Shown piece by piece: positions 10,879 to 20,622 of a stretch of DNA of 64,000 bases. This stretch comes from Triplophysa rosa (taxonomy: Eukaryota; Chordata; Actinopteri; Cypriniformes; Nemacheilidae). Positions within the stretch are counted from its first letter, which is position 1, and each line of letters begins with the position of its first letter. The stretch lies in contig NC_079893.1 in the NCBI RefSeq assembly GCF_024868665.1, positions 15,055,043 to 15,119,042 on the forward strand, written 5' to 3'. The position numbers were made by a program, and so were the translations under genes. The notes beneath the pieces are model-generated. The model searched no databases. It worked only from the letters and a program-made list of their open reading frames with translations, and had not been told where the DNA came from.

Positions 10879-12240
10879 ATTTGGTCTGGACCATGTGCAC
10901 CAATCTCTTTGAGAAAAATGTCAATCCTTTTCACACAAGGGAATAAAAGGAAAGCACAGATGTCTTTTGTGGCATTGTGTTAAGGCAAATGTCACGCAAA
11001 TCAGATGGTTCAGTGAGGGTGTTAGGTATTTTACCTAAAATTAGGTTTTCCTTACCTAGTGCAACAGCTGTGAAAGTAAGACCCATATGAATGAATTCTA
11101 ACTACGTCCTAACTATGTTTTATAAGGCAGTTCTGTTATTAACAATAAACACAATTGGTTAGTTTGATTTTCTGTTATACCATTGGAAAAAGCACCTTCC
11201 TACTCTGTGTGGGGTCTGACCAATAATCTCATTATAACGACCTGTTAGTGCCTATATGCGTGAGAAAAAAAACATGTAATGCTATTGGTGTCTATTACAC
11301 ATACAATTATGAGCCATCAGCTGTTTTACCAGTAAAACCACTACAAAATGTGTTTATGTAGTGTTTTTAAACATATTCCAGTAAGATTCAATGGTGTTCA
11401 GTTGGTTCCCATCTGCCAGCTAACAACACACCGATAGAACCCTACAGTCCCACAGCCCATTATAGTTTCTAGGTTTCTAGTTTCTTTTTTAAATCATGTC
11501 ATATACATACGGCCAAAAGTAAGTGGAAGCGATCATGGTGAAAAATATAAGAACGCTTCGAGCTCTCAGAGCTGATGTGTGAGTGTGCTTTGGTTTTCAA
11601 AATAAGTCATGGAGTAATGAGTTATATAAAATAATGCTGTTTGTAGGCTTCGCAAGTCATGACACAAGTCACTTGGCTACTGCAGTGCATTAGACAAAAA
11701 GATTATTAAGAAAAGTAACAATGACATTTATTGTGCTTTCAAGGATGTGACACCAGCACATTTACAGCACGGATGAACCAGGGGTTTTATACTGCCCATG
11801 TTCATTGTTTTAACTGTAATGCACCACAACAGCCAAGTGACTTGCGTGACCCACCTTATTCCCCTGTGCTACCCACTTGAGGGGCGCAATCCACAGTTTG
11901 AGAACCCAAACTTCTGATCTAAAGGTCCATGCATCGCACATCATGGCCACTCTGCAGAGGTAAGGGATGTTTTTACACTTATCCTTACAGAAAACCCCAG
12001 GTGGTGTACAGCATGTTGTATTTCTAGCTCTACTTTTTACATTTTCTATTTTAAGTATTGCAATATATCGCAAATGTGTATTGTATCGAAATACATAGCA
12101 ATATATTGTATTGTGACCCATCTATTGTGATCTACTTGCTAATAGTTTCCATTAAAATCATTTCCATTAAACATTAAATCCATTAGGATGCATGTGATGG
12201 CATCCGCATGGTTTTATTGGATAACGTTACATTGAAAAAA
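10879..12240. other. No gene recognised
   Basis: AT-rich non-coding sequence. It includes a short mariner-like motif near 11510 (GGCCAAAAGTAAGTGG) and a GTATTGTGACCCA-type transposon end near 12110. Neither could be bounded. Confidence 0.35.
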
Positions 12241-12245
12241 CTCGC

Positions 12246-12482
12246 CATGAGTTCATGTTCAGTGCGATGAACGCCCAGCTTTTTCAGCCCTATGGTCAGG
12301 TCGTTGACACAGATGCCTCCGTCTCCGTTGACATCCAGGATCTGGAAAAGCACTTTCAGCCTGTGCTCCTGATCGGGACCCCCACAGACCGTGCATTGAT
12401 GCGGGGAGTCGCAGGACTCGTCGTGGGCGTGCTCGGAGTGCGATGTTGCGGGATGTGATGAGTCCGGCCACCACCTCCAGGA
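12246..12482 (-). pseudogene. slc25a25: Orphan slc25a25-like (SCaMC-2) EF-hand exon
   Basis: The minus strand has 79 open codons containing CTVCGGPDQEHRLKVLFQIL, the EF-hand loop DVNGDGGICVND, then LGVHRTEHELM. This is the first exon of the calcium-binding mitochondrial carrier SCaMC-2, an inner-membrane ATP-Mg/Pi carrier with N-terminal EF-hands. In the loop, positions 1, 3 and 5 are D, N and D; position 12 is D rather than E. The expected exon end is followed by GCGAGT instead of GTGAGT. Upstream in this frame is a TGA and no ATG; the plausible N-terminus lies in another frame. No further exon is seen toward the left edge. It is probably a broken or duplicated exon, though a GC-AG donor in a real gene remains possible. 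Confidence 0.6.
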
Positions 12483-12659
12483 TCAGAGCCCTGAAACTCA
12501 GAGCGGCACTGACAGAAAACACCACTGAGCAACGGAGAGACAAGCGACCCTCGCTGATGCATATCACACACTCCAGACTTCTGAAAACAGCTAAACGCGT
12601 CAAGCGAGCGAATTTGCGCAATCGTCTGAAGGAACGTAACTTACGTAGGTCTGGATAAA

Positions 12660-12984
12660 ACCCTCGTCGTCAGCAAAGAATCTTGGCGTTCTATTCGATA
12701 GTAATCTGTCATTTGAGAGCCACGTCGCCAACACCTGTAAAATTGCTTTTTCCATTTTAAGAATATATCTAAACTACGTCATATGCTGTCAATGTCAGAT
12801 GCAGAGAAGTTAATTCATGCATTCATGACATCAAGACTAGACTACTGTAATGCACTGTTAGGTGGTTGCCCTGCAGGCTTATTACAAAAACTCCAACTGG
12901 TCCAAAACGCGGCAGCTCGAGTTCTTACACGTACAAAAAAGTATGAACATATTAGCCCGGTTCTGTCAACCTTGCACTGGTTAC
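12660..12984 (+). mobile_element. L2-type LINE reverse transcriptase C-terminal fragment, part 1
   Basis: The coding sequence reads NLGVLFDSNLSFESHV, then after a small frame change FMTSRLDYCNALLGGCP and LQLVQNAAARVLTRTKKYEH. These are hallmark C-terminal motifs of L2/CR1-clade reverse transcriptases in fish. It stops abruptly at 12984, where an LTR is inserted, and resumes at 13828. Confidence 0.8.
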
Positions 12985-13823
12985 TGTCGTGGCGAAAAGT
13001 CGTCAGCCAATGTAGAAAGAATTCACGAAGACCAGAGAGCCAGGTTTCCAGAGGTTTCAATCTTTATTTGCTCGAGCAAGCAAAGTGAGACACACAGAGT
13101 TCATCTGTAGATGCCCAACGAATACATGTCTGACTCCATCTTTTATACATTGTTCTCAAGTTGTTATCACAGTTCAAACCAATCAGGTTTTACCTGACCT
13201 CATCTTCTACCAACCAGTTTTTACATGACATCACTTATTTTTATTAGTCCATCCCCTTATGCCTCGTTACAGTTATATTTCATCCTGCACTTGCTACAGT
13301 TATATTTCCGGCCTACCATATTAAGATCTCCGGCCTACCATATTAAGGATTTAATTGTAGGGAGCGCTCTCAATAACACATACGTATATCATGTGCAATA
13401 ACACATACGTATATCATGTGCAATAACACATACGTATATCAAGTGCTTTTTATCTTGACACCTTTCCGGGGGCTTTCGGACGATACATGATTTAACCTTG
13501 GTTTTATTAAAAATGAACTCATGGTTTAGTGTGATAATGATAAACAACCCAGCGTTCTTAATTAAACTTCTCTACAAAAGTGTGTGTGGTGTACGTGCAG
13601 TTCCTGTCGTAGTTTGATAAGATATTTGGTGTGTACGCAGGTGTTCAAGTGTTCAAACTCATACATGAGGCCCATAGCCCTTGTTACAATCAGAGAAGTA
13701 TATGAACTCTATAACTTCCTTTAAATGTATTCTTTATATAAGAAAGGTATTTTATATAAGAAAACTCAGTAATATATTTAGAATATAAGAAAAGTCAATA
13801 ATATGTCTAGAAAAACCACCATA
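12985..13823 (-). mobile_element. Solo LTR-like insertion (839 bp) in the L2 fragment
   Basis: The insertion is flanked by TTAC at 12981-12984 and 13824-13827, and the L2 frame continues directly across it. Read on the minus strand it has a TATA box (GTATAAAAG, about 13140-13152) followed by an AATAAAG signal at about 13063-13071, the U3-R-U5 order of an LTR. The putative U3 has three 25-bp tandem repeats. The ends (TGTCGTGG, CCACCATA) are only loosely inverted. Confidence 0.65.
13371..13445 (+). repeat. 25-bp tandem repeat, three copies, in the LTR U3
   Basis: The unit starts CAATAACACATACGTATATC and ends ATGTG; the third copy has one change (AAGTG). The position upstream of the LTR TATA box resembles retroviral enhancer repeats, which is inference. 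Confidence 0.85.
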
Positions 13824-13985
13824 TTACCTATAAAGCATCGCGTTAACTTTAAAATCTTGCTTATTACCTATAAAGCCCTACATGGTTTAGCTCCTCAATA
13901 CTTGAATAGCTGGCTTAACAGAAAAGAAATAAGCAATAATGTGAATAAGAAATTAATTTGGAATTTTATCAAAACATGCATTTAA
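13824..13985 (+). mobile_element. L2-type LINE fragment, part 2
   Basis: The reading frame resumes with KHRVNFKILLITYKALHGLA, the segment that normally follows the LHWLP motif at the end of part 1. It then degenerates. It is the continuation of the interrupted element. Confidence 0.8.
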
Positions 13986-14835
13986 AAATGTATCCATCAT
14001 GTTTATACGTATATGTCTGACATCCACGACATTCCTCCCATCCATTCTGTGATTGGGCGTTCGCAAGGACTTCTGGGTTGTAAGTTGTGTGCAGCCTGCT
14101 GCAGTGCGGGCTTCGCCGAAGACAGCATGAAGGGCACAAAGGGGTCGCTGATGAGCACACTTCAGAGCGTAAAAATGACAAATGGGACACGCTACGGACT
14201 CATAGACTTGGCGAGCATGCGCAATTTAAGTCCACGAGACCGCAAGTCCAGATGAAGTGCGCCATTTGGGACAGGGCCATACTTTTCCATAACAAAAACA
14301 GTACATACTTTTAGTGCATAGTATAAGTAGGCGAATTGGGATGCAGCATAGGACTTAGATAGGAATCAGGTGTTCCTGGACACTGAAATGTTGCGTGGAA
14401 TTGCGTTTCCTGTAAGCAGTCATTTTGCTGAGTGTTTTGCCACTCAGGAGGGTACGCTCCGGCGTGCTCAAGTGGTGTTCACGTGGTAAAGTGACGACAC
14501 GTCCATACCTCTATTATGACAACTGTGATGGGTAACGATGTCATTTTAGCAGGTTATGTTTCACAAATTATGTTAACTCAAATTGCTAGCAAGGTTTTTA
14601 TAATCTGTGCATATTTAGTGCACATACTCATCATAAGTCAATGGGATACCGCAGGGATGACGTATTTTGGTAGGCATAAACCGGAAGAGAGTTAGCATTT
14701 TAGCATTTCCGGAAATCCCAAAGTCAATGGGTTTTTGAATAGATTTCTGGTTAAATGCCTTAAATAAGGTCTGTGGTTAACAAAACCTCTAAATATTTTC
14801 ACGTTTTATTCTGACAAAACAAACTTGACACAAAC
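13986..14835. other. No gene recognised
   Basis: Mixed sequence with short open stretches on both strands and no recognisable protein or repeat boundary. Confidence 0.35.
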
Positions 14836-14837
14836 AA

Positions 14838-15231
14838 AAAATGAAAATTCTGTCATCATTTACTCACCTTCGAGTTGTTCCAAATCTGTATAAATTTCTT
14901 TGTTCTGATGAAAACAGAGAAAGATATTTGGAAGAAGGCTAATAACTAGACAGATTTTGCCATTTAGGAAAAATATAACGGATGTAAAAAGTTCCCCAGA
15001 ACTGTTTGCTGTCCTACATTCTTCAAAATGTCTTCTTTTGTGTTCAACAGAGCAAAAAGTCATTTTTCCTACTATGGGAGTCAATGGGGGCAAAATCTGT
15101 CTGGTTATAAGCATTCTTACAAATATCTTTCTCTGGTTTCATCAAACAAAGAAATTTATACAGATTTGTAACAACTCGAAGGTGAGTAAATGATGACAGA
15201 ATTTTCATTTTTGGGTGAAGTATCCCTTTAA
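14838..15231 (+). mobile_element. Palindromic MITE (AAGGGATACTTCACCC family), copy 1
   Basis: The left arm (TGAAAATTCTGTCATCATTT, ACTCACCTTCGAGTTGTTCC) is matched by the inverted right arm, which ends GGGTGAAGTATCCCTTTAAA. The outermost left 15 bases are eroded. The same family recurs at 40473-40820 and 44692-45126. Confidence 0.85.
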
Positions 15232-16540
15232 AGCTTTATTTTGTCTTAAAAACGGCGATTGCTAACAAGTTGTTAAAAGCGACTTCATTTTTTGGCGGCG
15301 ACATTAAACGCCATCACACGTAAAAATCTCACATTTGCAACCTTGGCACAAATCTCTAAAAACGTGGATGGAGATTCATTCATGGAGTAATTACTTACCA
15401 GGAGGTGGTGACTTTATATCGAGCAACCGTATAGCCTTATGTTTGCTTTTTACTGCTGGCGATTGTATTTAGGCTTCAAAAATAATTAATGTTGTGTAAT
15501 TTGTAAAAGTTATTTTAGTAGCCAAAACTTGTAGGTATCTTAAACATAGCTTATTTTTTGCCAACTTCCAAAAGTCTATGGGAAAAAATCTACAGGCTTT
15601 TGGTCGAGGGAACCAGTGTGGCACCATCTTCCGGGTTGGCCTACAAAAGTAGGTCATCCCTGCACCAATCTAAATGATCATAAAATATGGACCAATTGTG
15701 AAGCACATGCACATGTCTGACTAACTCCAGCACAACCAACAAATAAAGGTGCACTCTTATTTTGTTTCCTTTATAGGGAATAGTGCAGATCCAAGAACTA
15801 TAAAAATGTGGTGTTGCTAAACAAAATCAGCACCTAACAACGAAGAAGCACATCTGTATGTATATATACACTGAACTGAATAATCCTATCGTTGTCAAGA
15901 TTTAAGTTACTCACGTGCAAGGTCAGCACATAAGGCACGACTGCAGTCTGAATGGACACAGAAGTGACACCCAGCGTTCCATTCAGGGCTCTTCCCCATG
16001 CCCTAAGGCTGTCCCTCTTGGACAACAGCCTTTAAAGGATACGACCTCTGAAATGGGACATCACTAATAGGGGCTATTTTGTGGAAAAAAATATGTAAAT
16101 CCTCTACATTTTGAGGTGGATTCAGTCCCCCTTTGAAATTAATTTCCTGCACTCCGTTCCCCCCATTTTCAGTTAGTGTGTGTGTGTGCATATATATATA
16201 TAAATACTGTAACATACAAATATATATTTGAGAAATATATGTAATACTTTTTGTAGTTTTACAAAATATAGATTATATTTAAATATAAATGTAGATATAT
16301 TTATGGAAATATTTGTTATGTATACACGTGTGTGTATGTATACATATAGATACACAACACACACATATATTATATAAACACAAACATTTATTCTGTAATG
16401 TATTAATCATGCACTAATATGTATTTATTTTGTAGTACCATAGAAAGCACTGCAGAAATACATTTTAACTGAATAAATAGAATTTTAATCATTTTAAAAG
16501 TAACAAAAATTCCTCAAATCTTGTTTTACATTCCCTCAGA
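15232..16540. other. No gene recognised; AT-rich with simple repeats
   Basis: Contains (TA)n and (TG)n patches at about 16170-16205 and 16330-16375. No open frame of substance was seen. Confidence 0.4.
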
Positions 16541-16544
16541 GCCA

Positions 16545-17080
16545 TAGGCGCCGATCCTGTGGGTGCTCCGGGGCTCGAGCACCCACGGAAATTGCCGAGC
16601 ACCCACGGAAAAACGGCATTTGTTTCTCAATCAATTTTAACCAATCAAAATGCTTTTAAAAATAGGGTGTCTCTCTGATTGGTTGATCTTACGAGTCGTA
16701 ATTCAGATGGAGTGGTTGGCCTTGCAAACAGCAGTGGGCATTGTTAATCGTTGGGATAATGTCAATTATCAAATGGACAGGTTCGTGATTAAAAGGAAAA
16801 CTTTAATTGACCCTATCTCTTCAGTAAGTAGCAGTGTTGCTAATACTTAAAGTGAACAGCCGTTGTCGTCGACGACATCATCAAGTAATGACAGCAGCAG
16901 AAGTAAAGGCAGGAGGCAGAAGCAGTCTCGAACATATCAAGAAAACTGGAAAAAAACATTTCCCTGGGTAGCATACAATGCTATCAAAAACAAGGTATTT
17001 TTCGAACTCTGTGGTAAAGCAAAAGACATGCGTGCCCCACTCCCATCTACCACACACGAGCAAGAATCATATGCATCTAC
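16545..17080 (+). mobile_element. hAT-like transposon fragment with TTF-type zinc finger coding
   Basis: It begins near GGCGCCGATCCTGTGGGTGC. It carries a Ser-rich segment and then RTYQENWKKTFPWVAYNAIK followed by KVFFELCGKAKDMRAP. This resembles the TTF/MYM-type zinc finger region at the start of ZMYM1-like hAT transposases; the first Cys of the expected FC-x2-C pair is Phe. A stop near 16848 separates two open pieces. The fragment runs up to IFI44 copy 1 exon 3, and the rest of that gene is missing on this side. Confidence 0.45.
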
Positions 17081-18108
17081 CTGAGTAGTGAGACTGGAGC
17101 CAGCAGTGCCGGTGTTGGCCTGGGTGCTCACGTAACCTTTAAACACAGAGTTGATGGAGTTGAAGAAGCTCGATTTTCCAGCGCCAACGGGACCCACCAG
17201 CAGAACCCGGGCCTGTGTCACCGATTTCACAGAGGGCTTCCACTCAGAAATGGTGCTTAGGAGTCCTTTCCTTCTCCTAATAAACACAATGAATACGATA
17301 CGTGGTATTTGAACTCCGACTGCATTGTTCTTCAAGAAGAAGGTCATATTCAGTCAGGATGCCTTAAGGGCGAGTAAAACATGGGGAAATATCCCTTTAA
17401 GGCAATAGACAGTTTGCATGACTCACTCAGTGTTCCATTGGATATATCGCCATGGTTTCTCCATAAGTCCTCCACAGTCTGGGGAGAATGCAGACAAGAA
17501 CACACACACACACACACACGCACACACACGCACACACACACACACACACACACAGTCACTAATAATTTAGTATGAGCTCCTTAAGTGTATTTCTGAGAGA
17601 AGTCTGATGCAGAATAACGCTCACCCTCCACTCTGTACACTTCACACTCGACCAGCTGTAGGTCATTGCCGTGCATCTGCTGTGGATCAAACTGGTACAG
17701 TCCTGGTCCTGGATTACTGTACACAATGGCCGTGTTGTTATAAAGAAACACTAAAGAGCCAAAGTTCGGACCTGAATCAGTAAAACCATACTGAGGATTT
17801 CCACTGAACACACACAGATGATCATCTTTAATGCTTTTGTCATTAAAGCTGAAGAGAAAGGCTTTCTCATCGACAATATTCCTACTTGTCTGAGCATAAT
17901 CTTTGCTAGTGTAAGCTCCAAAAACATAACCAGTGTTATTGTAAGCTACAACAACAGTCGGGCCCTGTCCGTTACACTTCTGGTGAAAAGCATTGGCAGT
18001 GTAGCCATGCACACTGGCTTTAAACAGCAGACTGAGGTTGGCATGATTGAGCAACGAGCACAGCTTCTTCTTCTGCCATTCGGACAACCTGGATGTGATG
18101 CTGCTCAT
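17081..18108 (-). pseudogene. ifi44: Interferon-induced protein 44-like, truncated copy (exons 1-3 only)
   Basis: The ATG is at 18108. Exons are 17625-18108 (484 nt), 17427-17478 (52 nt) and 17081-17276 (196 nt), all with good splice sites and the same lengths as the complete copy at 27-31 kb. Exons 1-2 encode a TLDc-type domain ([39 protein letters not shown]). Exon 3 carries the P-loop [20 protein letters not shown] of the GTPase domain. Exons 4-7, which hold the rest of the GTPase domain, are absent; a TTF-finger transposon lies directly downstream. No premature stop lies in the retained exons, so a truncated transcript of about 244 codons could still be made. The family is interferon-inducible and antiviral in vertebrates. 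It is recorded as a pseudogene because half of the catalytic domain is gone. Confidence 0.85.
17503..17553 (+). repeat. (AC)n microsatellite
   Basis: An ACAC tract with occasional CG interruptions lies in intron 1 of the truncated IFI44 copy. Apparent His-Thr or Val-Cys reading frames here are artefacts of the repeat. Confidence 0.95.
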
Positions 18109-18317
18109 GATGATGATCTAAAAACATTCAAACAACATAAACCAAAGTGTAACAGAAATAAAAAGGAATCAAATATATTTATATAGTTATTAAAACTTTT
18201 CAAAAATCATGCTTTTTATTATGTTATCATGTTTTTATTGCTTTTTTGTTGTTGTTGTTAAAACTAACCAACTGCAGTTTGATTGATGTTAATTGGAATG
18301 CACAATAAAAAAACGTG

Positions 18318-18342
18318 ATATATATATATATATATATATAGG
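18318..18342 (+). repeat. (TA)n microsatellite
   Basis: Short TA tract upstream of the truncated IFI44 start codon, in its presumed first intron. Confidence 0.9.
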
Positions 18343-18507
18343 CATGTCTACCCCGCCCAAAACCGCGTGAACGTGTCAACATGAAAACAATGCCCGACAG
18401 ATGCAGATACATTAAGATATCAAATTCTGCAAAAAGGATTTGGAATAAAAAAGCACTGGAATAAAATCACAATTGTTCTTACGCGTTTTGAAAACTTGCC
18501 TAACTTA

Positions 18508-18593
18508 CCTTGAACCTGGGCGTGCTTCTCTCGCTCTGTTTATCTGCACGGGAGCGCGCTCAACGTCACTTCCACGCCACGTTCGTCTCCGAA
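18508..18593 (-). promoter_or_regulatory. Presumed 5' UTR exon of IFI44 copy 1
   Basis: On the minus strand TTCAAG|GTAAGTT forms a strong splice donor about 400 bp upstream of the coding ATG. The same TTCAAG|GTAAAA donor occurs upstream of the complete copy (about 31402), which supports a shared non-coding first exon. The transcription start is inferred, not seen. Confidence 0.5.
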
Positions 18594-18604
18594 GAAACGA
18601 AACT
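18594..18604 (+). promoter_or_regulatory. ISRE-like element (GAAACGAAACT)
   Basis: It matches the interferon-stimulated response element core GAAANNGAAA exactly and sits just upstream of the presumed 5' UTR exon. The IFI44 family is a classic ISGF3/IRF target, so the placement fits. Confidence 0.7.
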
Positions 18605-18839
18605 TACGTTTTACCTCAAACACCTATTAACATGTATTTTGACATTTCAAGGTCTAATAAAAGTGTATTTTACGCAGAATTGTAAATTAAAATGAAAGTG
18701 GAGACTGTCCTGATTTTCATGCCAGACTCAATAAATTCTGCCCCAAATCTCTCCACCCATTAATATCCTTCCTGTGCATTTATTTGTTCATGTTCATTAG
18801 TTTTAACATTAATGAAAAAGGAAAATAACTGTGAGAAGA

Positions 18840-19010
18840 TTAATGGCTCGGGTGGAGAAGATTGGACATTTCTCCACGGTTACTCCATGAGCCCTCCAAG
18901 GACTGAAAGAAATCAAGACAAATTCATCCTCCCAACAACGGAAAGCTCTGTATAAAGTTTTTTTTTTGTAATGCTTTGATGCATATTACAAGAAAAAAAT
19001 ACAAACACTC
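18840..19010 (-). pseudogene. Decayed third IFI44-like copy (exon 2 and intron remnant)
   Basis: The minus-strand sequence around 18871-18903 aligns with IFI44 exon 2 (TTGGAGGGCTCATGGA, then CCGTGGAGAAA). The AAA codon between is TAA, a nonsense change. Sequence near 18965-19000 (GTAATGCTTTGATG) matches intron 1 next to exon 1 of the complete copy. No exon 1 or 3 remains. Confidence 0.6.
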
Positions 19011-19556
19011 AACTCTAGTAACGCGTTTAAACTTTGACTTCTTTCATTGGCAAAGGCCCGCCCAAGAGGCCACGTGACTGACAGGTAAAGCAACCAATCA
19101 CGTTTTGTTTTGTGCCCCGTCATGTTTACATTCCCTCAGAGCAATAAACACACACAGACAATTATTTTGGGGAAATTACTTTTCTGTCGTTTCTACAAAA
19201 ATTGGTTCAATGATAACATTAGATTCGAAAGCAATCATTTCTTATTGCAAACATAAAGACAAAAACATTGACAATCTTGTCGATTTTATTATCCTAAATG
19301 TTTTTATTAATAAATGTCGACCTTTATACAAAGTATTCTCTAACGAACTCTTTTATTGAAGTCTATAAAAATTGTAAAACATCTAAAATGTACATCTATT
19401 GTGAATTATTATGAGTATGTATTTTGCGTATTGTGAAATACTTTTTTTGTTTTACTTCATCTTTGGAGTGTCTAATAGTAATGCCTAATTTGTTGTATTT
19501 TGCATTGTTAATCTACACTTTTCGGAAGGTGTATGTTGTTTCTTGTTCAATAAAAA

Positions 19557-19582
19557 CACACACGCACGCACGCGCGCGTACA

Positions 19583-19645
<63 letters not shown>

Positions 19646-19657
19646 ACGCACGCACAC
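19557..19657 (+). repeat. (CA)n microsatellite, about 100 bp
   Basis: Long CA tract with CG-rich edges; no coding content. Confidence 0.97.
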
Positions 19658-19924
19658 AATCCTGACTGTCATAAATTCACGCATTAAAGGAAGACGTTGC
19701 CTCAACCTTTTTTATTATTTTATCGGTGTACAAATCTAACACAAGTGAAGTAAAACACTTTTAGTCAGCGTATAAAAATACTGCCATGACGTGTAACATT
19801 TAAATATATTAAAAATATAAGCAATATAATATAATATTGCAGTTAATGCAAAGTTTATAGCATTCGAGTGGTGTTTTTAGCTTTTTTCTCCACTAGATAA
19901 AATCTAATAGAATGTTTGGGATGA

Positions 19925-19932
19925 TTACGTCA
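19925..19932 (+). promoter_or_regulatory. CRE/ATF-like site TTACGTCA upstream of the SGNH gene
   Basis: It lies about 320 bp upstream of the first splice donor of the SGNH gene. It may be a promoter element; the function is inferred from the motif and position only. Confidence 0.35.
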
Positions 19933-19979
19933 TAACGGGGCTACATACGCTCGAGCGCAGCGCTAGGAATCACACTCGG

Positions 19980-20244
19980 TTTGTTAGGCTTCGTCGATTT
20001 TGAGAGCTGAAGAGAGCTGTGTTTTGGTTTCCAAGCGTTCATTCATGCATTCCTTGCTTTCGAAAACGTTTTCGCGACTAAATCGGCGACACTCTCGCCA
20101 GGAAAACACCTGAGCTTTTCTCCGTTCGTGGGAAAGCGTTAAGCTCGACGGATCTTCGTTTCCAAGTTCGTCGGAAAACAAGCCATCCTCATTCGCGCCC
20201 GATCAACAGAAACGATTGCTCGCTTGAGACGGCGTGGAAAATCT
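19980..20244 (+). promoter_or_regulatory. Presumed non-coding first exon and promoter-proximal region of the SGNH gene
   Basis: A CpG-containing stretch ends at a strong donor, AAAATCT|GTAAGTT (exon end 20244). The next exon begins after TGTCTAG at 20596. The transcript start is unknown. Confidence 0.4.
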
Positions 20245-20622
20245 GTAAGTTAACAACAATATACATCCATAAAGTGAAAATATACATGTGATGGTGTTGC
20301 TAACCGCACAGTGTCTGTCACTGAAGTAATTTAACGTCCCAGTTACGCGATGTCCTGCATGTATGTTTTTGTTTTGTTGTAACTTTTGGCTGCACCCTGT
20401 AAAGATATCTTGAGAAGCTCATGTGAGGCAAATCTCCTCAAATGTAGTGTAAACATGATGGTGTGCGCTATCCGTTAACCCTATTAAGGTCACGTACATA
20501 TTCATTTGTTTAATGTTGTTATCATCGCATGTCTTTCTGACAGTATGCTGCTGTGCTTCAGTCTTGTGCTGTTATGCTTATCATTTACATGTCTAGATGG
20601 GCTGGCCAGAAGAGATGACAGC

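Noticed and set aside
13371..13445. CRISPR-like spaced repeats
   Set aside because: The three 25-bp units are directly adjacent without spacers and lie in an LTR in a vertebrate genome.
17381..17575. Frames rich in His-Thr or Val-Cys, also at 19424-19687 and 56511-56795
   Set aside because: They are translations of (CA)n microsatellites.
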